Shown here piece after piece: positions 33,506 to 42,258 of a DNA stretch of 64,000 nucleotides (position 1 is the stretch's first letter; every line of letters starts with the position of its first letter). The position numbers were made by a program, and so were the translations under genes. Source of the DNA: Kribbella aluminosa. GTDB taxonomy: Bacteria; Actinomycetota; Actinomycetes; Propionibacteriales; Kribbellaceae. The notes below the pieces were generated by a model. That model was not told the origin of the DNA, did no database searches, and saw only the letters and a program-made list of their open reading frames with translations. The stretch lies in the NCBI RefSeq assembly GCF_017876295.1, contig NZ_JAGINT010000001.1, positions 3,472,001 to 3,536,000 on the forward strand, given 5' to 3'.

Positions 33506-34863
33506 TTGCCGATCACCGCGTTCATGTTCGTCGCGAACTGCTGCGGGGAGATGGACAGCTGGAAGAGCTTGGCGATGTTGTCCAGCAGGGTCTCGGCCTG
33601 CGTCGGGCTGAGGGCCTGGTCCCAGGACTGGGCGAAGTTCTTCGCGTTCGCCGCAGTGTCGTAGACGAAGTTCAGCCACTCGGAGTCGTTCTTGTCCGTG
33701 ATCGACGAGAGCTTGTCCTTCGCGCTCTTCACGACCGGGATGTTGCCGGACTTCACCCAGGCCTCCACCGTGGCGTCGTCGAGCGTGTTGTTCGCGATGA
33801 ACTTCTTCGCGGTGTCCTTGTCGGCCTGGCTCGCCTTGGAGGAGATCGACATGTACTGACCCGGGTTGCCGACGGTGTCGGTCGGGTCGCCCTTGCCGCC
33901 GTCGACCGGCGGGAAGTTCATGTACCCGAGGTGCCCGCCGGTCACGAAGTCGCCACCGGAGGACTTCATGTTGCCGTACGTCCAGGCACCGTGCAGCATC
34001 ATCGCGGCCTTGCCGGTGAACAGCAGCGCCTGGTCGGCGTTCGAGTCGGCCGTGATCGAGGAGAAGCCCTTGATGAAGCCGTTCGCCTTGATCAGCTTTT
34101 GCATCTCTTCGAGCGCCTTGATCGCGGACGGGTCGGACCAGCCGTCCTTCTTGCCGTCGTAGATGTTCTGGAAGACCTCGCTGCCGCCGATCCGGTCGAA
34201 CAGGAACTCCAGCCACATCATGTTGGTCCACCGGGACTGGCCGCCGAGCGAGAACGGCGCGATGCCCTTGGCGTTGAACTTCGGCACCAGGTCGAGGATG
34301 TCGCCCCACGACTTCGGCGGCTGGGCGCCGATCTTCTCGAACGCGCGCTTGTCGTAGAACAGCACGATCGGGGTCACGGTCTCGCCCGGCACCGCGTAGA
34401 TCTTGCCGTTGACGGTCGCCGCCGTGAACGCGGACGGGAAGATCGAGTTCTTCAGGGTGGCGTTCTGGCCGAGCCAGCCGGTCAGGTCCTCGACCTGGCC
34501 GGCTTCGACGTACGCCTTCAGGCCGCCGCCGCCCCAGCCCCAGATCAGTGTCGGGCCCTGGCCGGCGCCGATCGCGGTCTTGATCTTCTGCTTGAACGCG
34601 TCGTTCTGGAACTCGGTGGTCTTGAGCTTGGTGCTCGAGTTCGCGTCGTTGAACCGTTTGACCTGTGCCTCGCGGATGCCCTGCTGTGGCTGTCCGGTGA
34701 GGAACCAGTACGACGCACCGCTGCCGGCCGGGGCGCCTCCGCCCGTGGTCGAGCCGGGCGTGCTGGTCGGGCCGGAGCTACCGCAGGCGGCGAGGCCGGC
34801 AGCGAGCGCGCCACTGCCGACCAGGCCGAGGAAGGTACGTCGGGATGTCGCGTTGGGATCCAC
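33502..34863 (-). CDS. Carbohydrate ABC transporter substrate-binding lipoprotein
   Basis: The GTG at 34863, with GGAG seven bases upstream, gives 453 residues. The signal is a Tat-lipoprotein type (TSRRTFLGLVGSGALAAGLA followed by ACGSSG, lipobox LAAC), so it is anchored on the outer face of the membrane. A Gly/Ser/Thr linker precedes the family-1 solute-binding fold (QGIREAQVKRFNDANSSTKL, FVTGGHLGYMNFPPVDGG, QPPKSWGDILDLVPKF). The open frame extends further upstream, but those residues show no signal. It starts the importer operon. Two palindromes in the 258-base divergent region are likely LacI sites. Confidence 0.93.
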   Translation of the reverse strand: MDPNATSRRTFLGLVGSGALAAGLAACGSSGPTSTPGSTTGGGAPAGSGASYWFLTGQPQQGIREAQVKRFNDANSSTKLKTTEFQNDAFKQKIKTAIGAGQGPTLIWGWGGGGLKAYVEAGQVEDLTGWLGQNATLKNSIFPSAFTAATVNGKIYAVPGETVTPIVLFYDKRAFEKIGAQPPKSWGDILDLVPKFNAKGIAPFSLGGQSRWTNMMWLEFLFDRIGGSEVFQNIYDGKKDGWSDPSAIKALEEMQKLIKANGFIKGFSSITADSNADQALLFTGKAAMMLHGAWTYGNMKSSGGDFVTGGHLGYMNFPPVDGGKGDPTDTVGNPGQYMSISSKASQADKDTAKKFIANNTLDDATVEAWVKSGNIPVVKSAKDKLSSITDKNDSEWLNFVYDTAANAKNFAQSWDQALSPTQAETLLDNIAKLFQLSISPQQFATNMNAVIGK

Positions 34864-34921
34864 TGTGATCTCCGTACTTCGTGCTGCCCCGCAGGCTGCG
34901 GAAGCACCTGCCGATATGACT

Positions 34922-34934
34922 TGTTTTCGAAACA
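34922..34934. promoter_or_regulatory. Putative LacI operator near the importer promoter
   Basis: TGTTTTCGAAACA is near-palindromic around TTTCGAAA. It lies 59 bases upstream of the binding-protein start. With the second site at 35065 it could let the adjacent LacI protein repress both directions. Confidence 0.55.
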
Positions 34935-35064
34935 TAGATTTCGTGGAATGACCTGTCAAGACTTGAACTAAGGAGTTTTCGGGGTCACAGTGAGGTCACG
35001 CAATCGCCTGGTCGTGCAGGAGATTCACAGATCGCCGGGCGGTCGTCCGGAGCGGCCGGAGAGC

Positions 35065-35081
35065 ATCGAAAAGTTTTCGAT
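35065..35081. promoter_or_regulatory. Putative LacI operator, perfect palindrome before the GH3 gene
   Basis: ATCGAAAAGTTTTCGAT is symmetric about its central G, with 8-bp arms. It sits 41 bases before the TTG start of the glucosidase. The AT-rich core in this very GC-rich DNA is typical of LacI/GalR sites. Confidence 0.75.
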
Positions 35082-35121
35082 AATTGCTCACCGAGACGAG
35101 CGTTCATCAAGGGAGATTTTC

Positions 35122-37497
35122 TTGTCCATCTCGACCGAGCGGCCCTGGTCCGACCCGTCGCTGCCCGCCGCGGAGCGGGCCGGACTGCTGCTGGCGGCGA
35201 TGACGCTGGAGGAGAAGGTCGCGCAGCTCGGCAGCCGCTGGGCCGGTAACGACATGGCCGACCAGGAACTGCCCGAGGACGAAACGATCAACGTCGCGCC
35301 GATGGAGGACGTGTTCTCCACCGGCGGTTCGCTCTCGCTGGCGGACGCGAGCCGGCACGGTCTCGGGCACCTCACCCGGGTCTGGGGCAGCTACCCGCAG
35401 TCGGTCGAGCAGGGCGTCGCGGAGGTGATCCGCCAGCACGAGGTCGTCCTCAAGGGATCCCGGCTCGGCGTACCGGCGCTGGTGCACGAGGAGTGCCTCA
35501 CCGGGTTCACGACGTACGGCGCGACCGTCTACCCGGCGTCGATCGCCTGGGGTGCGACGTTCGACCCGGCGCTGGTGGAACGGATGGCGGCCGCGATCGG
35601 GCGGGACATGGCCGCGGCCGGCGTCCACCAGGGGCTGTCTCCGGTGCTCGACGTGGTGCGTGACTACCGCTGGGGGCGGGTCGAGGAGACGATGGGCGAA
35701 GACCCTTATCTAGTGGGGATTCTGGGCTCGGCGTACGTCCGCGGCCTGCAGAGCTCGGGCGTGCTCGCGACGCTGAAGCACTTCGCCGGGTACTCCGCCT
35801 CCCGCGCCGGCCGGAACCACGGGCCGGTGTCGATGGGGCGACGCGAGTTGCTGGACATCATCCTGCCGACGTTCGAGACCGCGATCGCGACGGCCGCCGC
35901 CGGGTCTGTGATGAGTTCGTACGCCGACCTCGACGGCCTGCCTGCGAGCGCGGACCTGTGGCTGTTCACCGACGTACTGCGGGACGACTGGGGCTTCGAG
36001 GGCACGGTCGTCTCGGACTACTGGGCGGTCCCGTTCCTGGCGTCGATGCATCACGTCGCGGCGGACGACGCGGATGCGGGTGTGCTCGCTCTGAAGGCCG
36101 GCACGGACGTGGAGCTGCCGGACACTGTCGGGTACGGCGGACTGGTGGCGAAGGTGCGCTCCGGCGAAGTCCCCGAAGACCTCGTGGACCGAGCAGCCGG
36201 GAGAATCCTTCTCCAGAAGGCCAACCTGGGCCTCCTCGACGCCGACTGGACCCCCGAGGCCTCGGTGAGCACTCAGGGTCTCAACCTCAACTCGGAACAG
36301 AACAGGGCCATCGCCACCGAGCTGGCCGAGAAATCGGTCGTCCTCCTCGACGCGGGCACAGCTCTTCCGCTGGGCGATGTCACGAAGGTTGCGGTGGTTG
36401 GCCCGTGCGCGCACGACCCGCGGACGTTGATGGGCTGCTACGCGTTTCCGAACCACGTCCTCCCGCGGTACCCGGAGCGCGGCCTGGGGATCGAGGTCGT
36501 CTCGCCGTTGGATGCCCTGCGCAACGAGATTGCAGGGGTCGAGTACGCCGTGGGATGTGAGGTGACGGGCGACGATCGCTCCGGGTTCGAGCAGGCTGTT
36601 GCGTTGGCCCAGGACTGTGACGTGACGGTTGCGTTCGTCGGGGATCTGTCCGGTCTGTTCGGGCATGGGACCTCGGGGGAGGGGTGCGACGCGGAGGACC
36701 TGCGGTTGCCCGGGGTACAGGGGGAGCTCGTAAGCGCGTTGCTGGAGACCGGGAAGCCCGTGGTGCTGGTGGTGGTGTCGGGGCGGCCCTATGCGCTGGG
36801 TGCGTACGCGGATCGGGTGGCCGGGTTGGTGCAGGCGTTCATCCCCGGGCAGGAAGGCGCCGCCGCGATCGCCGGTGTGTTGAGCGGGCGGATCGTGCCG
36901 AGCGGAAAGCTGCCGGTGCAGATCCCGCGGCAGTCCGGTGGCCAGCCAGGTACGTACCTGCAGCCGGCGCTCGGCAGCGTGGAGAGCGCGGGCATCAGCG
37001 GACTGGAGACGCGGCCGTTGTACCCGTTCGGGTACGGCGCGTCGTACACGAGCTTCTCCGTCGGCGACCTGCGGTTGAGTGCCGCGGAGATCGGCAGCGA
37101 CGGCGAGTTCACCGCCACCGTGCGGGTGCGGAACACCGGCGACCGGGCCGGCGATGAGGTCGTGCAGTTGTACCTGCGGGACCTGGTCGCCCAGGTCGCG
37201 CGGCCGTTGAAGTCGCTGACCGGGTTCGCGCGGGTGTCGCTGGAGCCCGGGCAGGCGGCCGATGTCACGTTCCGCGTGCATGCCGATCGCACGGCGTACA
37301 CGGGTCCGGATCTGCGGCGGATCGTCGAGCCGGGGGAGTTCGGCGTGATGGTGGGCACGTCCGCGCTGGACCTGCCGTGTCGTGCGATGCTGCGGATCAC
37401 CGGGGATGTGAGGGTGGTCGGGCACGACCGGGTCCTGACGACGCCGGTGTCGATCAGCAAGGCCGTATCGGCTGGCGAAGATGGTGGAGGAGGGTGA
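35122..37497 (+). CDS. Glycoside hydrolase family 3 (beta-glucosidase/xylosidase-like)
   Basis: The TTG at 35122 with GGGAG upstream gives 791 residues and no signal peptide, so the enzyme is cytoplasmic. It should split a sugar from the non-reducing end of a glycoside brought in by the neighbouring importer. The GH3 N-domain has SPVLDVVRDYRWGRVEETMG, LATLKHFAGYSASRAGRNHG and the nucleophile Asp299 in TVVSDYWAV. The GH3 C-domain follows (KVAVVGPCAHDPRTLMG, VQAFIPGQEGAAAIAGVLSG), and a fibronectin-III-like domain ends it (VRNTGDRAGDEVVQLYLRD). Five bases separate it from lacI. Whether glucosidase or xylosidase is not decided. Confidence 0.93.
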   Translation: MSISTERPWSDPSLPAAERAGLLLAAMTLEEKVAQLGSRWAGNDMADQELPEDETINVAPMEDVFSTGGSLSLADASRHGLGHLTRVWGSYPQSVEQGVAEVIRQHEVVLKGSRLGVPALVHEECLTGFTTYGATVYPASIAWGATFDPALVERMAAAIGRDMAAAGVHQGLSPVLDVVRDYRWGRVEETMGEDPYLVGILGSAYVRGLQSSGVLATLKHFAGYSASRAGRNHGPVSMGRRELLDIILPTFETAIATAAAGSVMSSYADLDGLPASADLWLFTDVLRDDWGFEGTVVSDYWAVPFLASMHHVAADDADAGVLALKAGTDVELPDTVGYGGLVAKVRSGEVPEDLVDRAAGRILLQKANLGLLDADWTPEASVSTQGLNLNSEQNRAIATELAEKSVVLLDAGTALPLGDVTKVAVVGPCAHDPRTLMGCYAFPNHVLPRYPERGLGIEVVSPLDALRNEIAGVEYAVGCEVTGDDRSGFEQAVALAQDCDVTVAFVGDLSGLFGHGTSGEGCDAEDLRLPGVQGELVSALLETGKPVVLVVVSGRPYALGAYADRVAGLVQAFIPGQEGAAAIAGVLSGRIVPSGKLPVQIPRQSGGQPGTYLQPALGSVESAGISGLETRPLYPFGYGASYTSFSVGDLRLSAAEIGSDGEFTATVRVRNTGDRAGDEVVQLYLRDLVAQVARPLKSLTGFARVSLEPGQAADVTFRVHADRTAYTGPDLRRIVEPGEFGVMVGTSALDLPCRAMLRITGDVRVVGHDRVLTTPVSISKAVSAGEDGGGG

Positions 37498-37502
37498 CGA
37501 GA

Positions 37503-38555
37503 ATGTCGCAGTTGAAGGGGCGTGTCACCCTGGCCACCGTGGCCGGGTCGGCCGGTGTCTCGATCGCCACGGTCTCCAAGGTGCTGAACGGGCGCAGCGA
37601 CGTCTCGCCGGCCACCCGCGCACGTGTCCAGGAGGTGCTCGAGAGGCATGGGTACGTCGGACGCCGTCCGGAGCCGGTGCAGCGCGACACGGTCGAGCTG
37701 TTCTACCAGGGCGTCGTCAACGCGTACTCGGTCGAGGTGATCCAGGGCGTCGTCGAGGCGGGCCAGGCGGCCGGCGTCGACGTCGTACTGAACTCCCGGC
37801 CGAAGCATCCGCCGTCGACGGGCGCCGCCGCAGGCCGGGCCGCCACCTGGATCCGGCAGCTGATCGCGAACGACCGCCGGGCCGCGATCGGCCTCACCAG
37901 CGAGCTGTCCGAGGCCGACCTGGCGGCGCTGGCGCGGGCCCGGGTGCCGATGGTGGTGATCGATCCCGCGAACACTCCGGAGCCGGACGTGACCAGCGTC
38001 GGCTCGACGAACTTCGCCGGCGGGATGGCCGCGACCCAGCACCTGTTGTCGCTCGGCCACCGGCGGATCGCGTACATCGGCGGCCCGCCGACGTCGCGCT
38101 GCAACCAGGCGCGGATGAGCGGCTACCGGAACGCGATGGAGTCGGTCGGTGCCGGCATCCCGGCGGAGTACATCTGGCTGAGCGACTTCCTGTACGACGA
38201 CGGCGTGGCCGGCGGGTCCGCGATGCTCGACCTGCGCGATCGGCCGACCGCGATCTTCGCCGGCAGCGACGAGGTGGCGCTCGGTGTCCTGGAGGCGGCC
38301 CGGGCGCGCGGCCTGCGGGTGCCCGAGGAGCTGAGCCTGGTCGGCTTCGACGACACCGAGGTCGCCCGGCTCGCGTCGCCGCCGCTCACCACGGTCCGGC
38401 AGCCGCTGCGCGAGATGGGCGCGGTCGCACTCCGGACGGCGCTGCAGCTGGCCGCGGGGGAGCCTGTCGCGTCACACCACGTCGAGCTCGCGACCTCCCT
38501 GATCGTCCGCGGCTCTGCGGCGCAGTACGGGCTGTCGTCGATCGCCGCCTCTTAA
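37503..38555 (+). CDS. LacI-family repressor of the sugar locus
   Basis: The 350-residue repressor starts at an ATG with GGAGGAGG ahead. The helix-turn-helix and hinge are VTLATVAGSAGVSIATVSKV and LNGRSDVSPATRARVQEVLE. The periplasmic-binding-like sugar domain includes AIGLTSELSEADLAALARA, GHRRIAYIGGPP, PTAIFAGSDEVALGVLEAAR and GFDDTEVARLASPPLTTVRQ. It lies directly behind the GH3 gene and faces the importer promoter across the divergent region. The two palindromes at 34922 and 35065 are its likely targets. The inducer is presumably the imported sugar. Confidence 0.94.
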   Translation: MSQLKGRVTLATVAGSAGVSIATVSKVLNGRSDVSPATRARVQEVLERHGYVGRRPEPVQRDTVELFYQGVVNAYSVEVIQGVVEAGQAAGVDVVLNSRPKHPPSTGAAAGRAATWIRQLIANDRRAAIGLTSELSEADLAALARARVPMVVIDPANTPEPDVTSVGSTNFAGGMAATQHLLSLGHRRIAYIGGPPTSRCNQARMSGYRNAMESVGAGIPAEYIWLSDFLYDDGVAGGSAMLDLRDRPTAIFAGSDEVALGVLEAARARGLRVPEELSLVGFDDTEVARLASPPLTTVRQPLREMGAVALRTALQLAAGEPVASHHVELATSLIVRGSAAQYGLSSIAAS

Positions 38556-39245
38556 CTACTCCCTCCGGTCGGAGACCGTTCGTACGACGAGGACGGCGGC
38601 GACCAGGACAGCCAGGCACAGTACGGCGAGCAGCGTGAGCGGTACGGCGTTCGTGGTTGCGGGCTTGTCGTCGGACAGGACCTTCATCAGTGCGCTGACC
38701 GGCGAGATCCGGCGTACCGTCATCAGCAGGATCAGCGTCGCCGCGGCCAGCATCGCGAGTCCGATCCGGCGGATCAGCAGCCGCGAACACAGCACGCCGA
38801 TCGCGATCCCGATCATGGCGGGGGCGAGCAGGGCGAGCGCCCCGACGAGCACGTCGCCGACCGTCGCCTGGTGATCACCGGTGACCAGCGGGCAGATCAG
38901 CCCGAACAGCACCAGCGGCACGCACCACGTGACCACCACCGCGATCGTCACCGCGAGGACCCGGAGTGAGCTGCCGACCGTGACCAGCGTGATCTGCCGT
39001 TGCGTCGGGTCCTCGTGGTTGACGATTGCGACCGTCAGCCAGGTCGAGCAGACGAGCATCACCAGCACACCGAACGCGTACGACGACTGCAGCGGGCCGT
39101 TGTCGGACGCCGTACCGACGGCGAGGGCGCCGAAGAAGATCAGCATCGGCGGGAGGTAACGCTGGGAGAGCAGGACGCTGTGCATCAGGTACCGGTACAG
39201 GGCCGTCTTCTGGGCCGTCTTCTGGGCCGCCATCTGGGCCGTCAT
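38556..39245 (-). CDS. ABC exporter membrane subunit (ABC-2-like), unknown substrate
   Basis: The 229-residue protein has about six helices (PPMLIFFGALAVGTA, YAFGVLVMLVCSTWLTVAIV, VLAVTIAVVVTWCVPLVLFG, GDVLVGALALLAPAMIGIAI, IGLAMLAAATLILLMTV, VPLTLLAVLCLAVLVAAVLV). The segment NHEDPTQRQITLVTVGS is soluble. The ATG at 39245 overlaps the stop of the ATPase gene (ATGA), so the two form one small exporter. The first 16 residues come from a 12-bp tandem repeat (MTAQ, MAAQ, KTAQ, KTAL). No family beyond this could be named. Its stop abuts the lacI stop. Confidence 0.82.
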   Translation of the reverse strand: MTAQMAAQKTAQKTALYRYLMHSVLLSQRYLPPMLIFFGALAVGTASDNGPLQSSYAFGVLVMLVCSTWLTVAIVNHEDPTQRQITLVTVGSSLRVLAVTIAVVVTWCVPLVLFGLICPLVTGDHQATVGDVLVGALALLAPAMIGIAIGVLCSRLLIRRIGLAMLAAATLILLMTVRRISPVSALMKVLSDDKPATTNAVPLTLLAVLCLAVLVAAVLVVRTVSDRRE

Positions 39246-39247
39246 CG
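39200..39247. repeat. 12-bp tandem repeat, four copies, at the start of the exporter gene
   Basis: Four 12-bp units (GGGCCGTCTTCT twice, then two variants) run from 39200 to 39247. They encode four-residue repeats xTAQ/MAAQ at the N-terminus of the membrane subunit and straddle the overlap with the ATPase gene. Confidence 0.8.
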
Positions 39248-40051
39248 CAGCCGCCGTACGGTCGTGACCGACCAGCCGTGGTTCAGCGCGGTGAGCAGTG
39301 CCGCGTCGTGGCGGCCCGTCGGCAGGGTCAGCGTGACGTGACCGTCTTGCCGCCGTACGTCGAGAACGCCGGGGTGCTGTGTCCAGTCGATGTCCGTGCC
39401 GGGAACGAGTGACACCTCGGTCATGCTGGGTTGCTCCGATGTGGTGGTGAGCCGGCCGTGCTTGATCTCGCAGACGCGGGTCGCCGTACTGCGGACCGTT
39501 TCGGCAGAGTGCTCGGTGAACGCGACGGCTGCGCCCTGCTCGGCCGTCTCGGTGAGCAGCTCGCGCAACGTGATGTGCGCGGTGGCGTCGAGACCGGACC
39601 AAGGCTCGTCGAGCACGAGCAGCTGCGGCGGCTCGAGCAACGCTTGGGCCAGGGCGACCTTCTGCGCGTTGCCCTTCGACAGCTTGCGCATCGGGGTGTC
39701 CGTGCCGCCGGACAACGCGAGCCGCTCCAGCAACTCGCGTGAACGGTCGTGGGCGGTCTGCGTGCCGAGCCCGCGGATCCGTCCGATGTGCGTCAGGTAC
39801 GTCGCGGCCGACAGTCGATCGTGCGACGCGAACACGTCCGGCACGTAGCCGACGACGCCGGCGGCACGCTCCACCGAGCCCGCCGACGGGTGCGACAGGC
39901 CGACCAGCAGCCGCAGTACGGTCGACTTCCCGGAGCCGTTCGCGCCGATCAGCGCGACCAGTTCACCCGCGTTCAGGTGCAGGTCGACGTCCGTCAGGAT
40001 CTCCCGCCGCCCGTACCGTTTGGAGACCTCCCGCAGCCGCACCACTTCCAT
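39242..40051 (-). CDS. ABC transporter ATP-binding protein
   Basis: The 269-residue ATPase has Walker A GANGSGKS (residues 36-43), signature KLSKGNAQKVALAQALLEPP, Walker B LLVLDEPWSGLD and the switch His in AVAFTEHS. After the nucleotide domain come ~60 extra residues (TEVSLVPGTDIDWTQHPGVL and onward to VTTVRRLR). These resemble the C-terminal tails of drug- and lantibiotic-type exporters. It couples to the membrane protein at 38556. Its start lies within the last 89 bases of the MFS gene on the same strand. Confidence 0.93.
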   Translation of the reverse strand: MEVVRLREVSKRYGRREILTDVDLHLNAGELVALIGANGSGKSTVLRLLVGLSHPSAGSVERAAGVVGYVPDVFASHDRLSAATYLTHIGRIRGLGTQTAHDRSRELLERLALSGGTDTPMRKLSKGNAQKVALAQALLEPPQLLVLDEPWSGLDATAHITLRELLTETAEQGAAVAFTEHSAETVRSTATRVCEIKHGRLTTTSEQPSMTEVSLVPGTDIDWTQHPGVLDVRRQDGHVTLTLPTGRHDAALLTALNHGWSVTTVRRLR

Positions 40052-41228
40052 GCAGTGAGCTTAGAGGGCGGGTCAGGGCAACAGAGACCAACAGCGAGGC
40101 GGCAGCGCAGAGAGTCATGGCCGGTGCGGGCGAGGTCAGGTCGGCGAGGGCGCCGGCGAGGATCGCGACCACGCCGAACGTCGTCATCCGGAGCGCGGAC
40201 TCCAGCCCGAGTACCTGCCCGCGGAGGTCGAGCGGCGTGAGATCGACGAGCAACTCCTGCTGTGCGAGCGACGCGGAGTACCCGCTGCTGCCGATCGTGA
40301 CCAGTACGCAGAGCACTGCGATCGGCAGGTCGAACGCGAACCCGAGGAACGGTACCGCGAGCACGAACCGCAGGAACCGCGCCGCGATCCGGCGGCCGTT
40401 GCGGGTCAGGAACCGCCCGACGACGAGATCACCCGTCATCATCCCGGCCGCCCCGGCGGCAAGCAGCCAGCCCGCGCGCGAACCGGCGTACGGGACGAAC
40501 AGCGCTTCGCACCCCACGATCAGGCCGTTCGGGATCGCGAGCGCGAGGAAAAGCGGCCGGGTACGGCGTTCCGCGAGCAGCGTGCGGTTCCCGCGCCAGG
40601 TCTCGGCGAGTCCGGTCCGCGCGACCCGCCGCGGCGGGCGGTCCCGGAGCCCGAAGCGGTTGACCGGTACGGCGACCGCGGAGAAGCCGGTCGCCAGCCA
40701 CAGCACGGTCGACGGGCTGAGCGTCTGCAGCAGGATGCCGGCGATCCCGAAGCCCGCGATCTGCATCGCGCCGACCGACAGGTTGATCGCCGACCGTCCG
40801 AGCACGAACTGCCGCTCGTCGACCACCTCGCTCAGCAGGCCCCAGCGCGCCCCGGATCCGATCGACAACCCGTAGGCCAGCGCGAGCGCGAGCACCAGCC
40901 GGCCACCGGGTGGCAGGTCGAAGGCGGCCTGCGCCGCGACCTCGACGGTCGCGAGCACGCTCAGCAGCGTGAGAACCTGCCGCGGCCGCGCCGTGTCCGC
41001 CGCCGACATCAGCGTGGAGAGGCCGAGCACCTGCGCCAGCGACGGCCCGAACATGATCATCGCGGACAGCAGCGCCGACCCGGTCGCGCTCTCGACCATC
41101 AGCGCGAGCGTCAGGCTGGTCATGGTCGCGGACGCGTTGCTCAGCGCGCTCCCGATCCACAGGTTGCGGAACTCGGCGTTGGCGAAGATCGCCCGGTAGG
41201 TACCCATGCCGTGCAGGATCGACGGCAC
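39963..41228 (-). CDS. Major facilitator superfamily transporter
   Basis: This protein of up to 421 residues (ATG at 41207 would remove seven) has about twelve helices and the MFS opening YRAIFANAEFRNLWIGSALSN. The repeated half begins near LFLALAIPNGLIVGCEALFV. The region QELLVDLTPLDLRGQVLGLE is the conserved loop of the actinobacterial 'MFS_3/enterobactin exporter-like' group, probably an efflux pump. The C-terminal 30 residues overlap the ATPase gene by 89 bases and are probably not needed. The divergent gene is the ArsR-like regulator at 41267, only 38 bases away, so the pair may be a resistance module. Confidence 0.88.
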   Translation of the reverse strand: MPSILHGMGTYRAIFANAEFRNLWIGSALSNASATMTSLTLALMVESATGSALLSAMIMFGPSLAQVLGLSTLMSAADTARPRQVLTLLSVLATVEVAAQAAFDLPPGGRLVLALALAYGLSIGSGARWGLLSEVVDERQFVLGRSAINLSVGAMQIAGFGIAGILLQTLSPSTVLWLATGFSAVAVPVNRFGLRDRPPRRVARTGLAETWRGNRTLLAERRTRPLFLALAIPNGLIVGCEALFVPYAGSRAGWLLAAGAAGMMTGDLVVGRFLTRNGRRIAARFLRFVLAVPFLGFAFDLPIAVLCVLVTIGSSGYSASLAQQELLVDLTPLDLRGQVLGLESALRMTTFGVVAILAGALADLTSPAPAMTLCAAASLLVSVALTRPLSSLHGSGAAAGGLQTVRAAGDPDGRRPAPERG

Positions 41229-41266
41229 GCTCGTCGCCGCCTACAGTTTCGGGTGGGGGCGAAACG

Positions 41267-42239
41267 TTGTCCGAATTCCTGGTCGATGCCGACACGTTGG
41301 TGAACGCGCGGTTCGGTACCTCGCAGCTGACCGAAACGGTGGCCGCGCTGAAGCTGCTGCGGATGCCGGTCGAGCCGTGGTTCCGGCCGTGGAAGGACGC
41401 CCACGTGGCGGCGTACCGGGCTGCGCTCGACGCGAACCCGTTGTGGACGGCGCTGCTGGAGAGCGCCTTCGGGGTGAGCTGGGCCGCGGACTTCCTGACC
41501 GTGCCGCCGCTCGAGCCGGACCTCACCTTGGAGGCGGAGCTCGCGTACCTGACGTCGCTGGACGACGACCGCATCCGCGCGGATCTCAGCGTCGTACGGA
41601 CGCCGTTGCCGGCCGTCATCGAGGAGACGTCCGGGTTGTCCGAGGCGGCGGCGGAGTTGCTGCGGTGGGTGTGGACGGAGACGGTCGAGCCGGAGTGGCC
41701 GCGACGGTTGCGGGTGCTGCAGGGCCGACGTCGTGTCGCGGACGGCACGGCTCAGCGAGCAGGGCTGGTCCGGCGTACTGCGTGGGCTCGGCCCGGACGT
41801 GCGCTGGCTCGGCGACGGGCGGATCCAGGTGAACCGCTGGGACTACCCGCCGACCGATGTCCGCGGGCGGGACCTGATGTTCATCGCGGCGCACACGCAG
41901 CGCGTCAACGTCAGCTGGCGGCTACCGGACCGGTTCGCGTTGACCTACCCGGTGACCGGGATCTTCGCGCCGGCGGGAACACCGGACGAGCCGTTGGTGC
42001 AGCTGCTCGGCCGCAACCGCGCGCTGATCCTGGCCGAGGCGGCCGCGCCGGTGAGTACGACGTTGCTCGCGGCAACGACCGGCCTGTCGCTGGCGACCGT
42101 CTCCGACCACCTGCGGGTGCTGACCGACGCTGGTCTGCTGGAGCGCCGCCGCTCCGGGCGCTCCGTGCTGTACTGGCAGTCCGACACCGGCCGCCGCGTC
42201 GTACGACGGCCGGCATCGAACCCTTCCGAGCCCCGATGA
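41267..42239 (+). pseudogene. ArsR-like winged-helix regulator (DUF5937 type), single-base frameshift
   Basis: The first part (SEFLVDADTLVNARFGTSQL, PVEPWFRPWKDAHVAAYRAA) runs in one frame to RRLRVLQ near 41721. The second part (SRTARLSEQGWSGVLRGLGP, then NRWDYPPTDVRGRDLMF and the helix-turn-helix AEAAAPVSTTLLAATTGLSL) continues in the next frame and ends at 42239. Removing one G from the GGG at 41722-41724 restores an uninterrupted protein of about 323 residues. This looks like a real frameshift or a sequencing error. The family usually represses the divergent MFS pump. Confidence 0.8.
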
Positions 42240-42258
42240 AGCTCGTGCAGCCGGGCAG

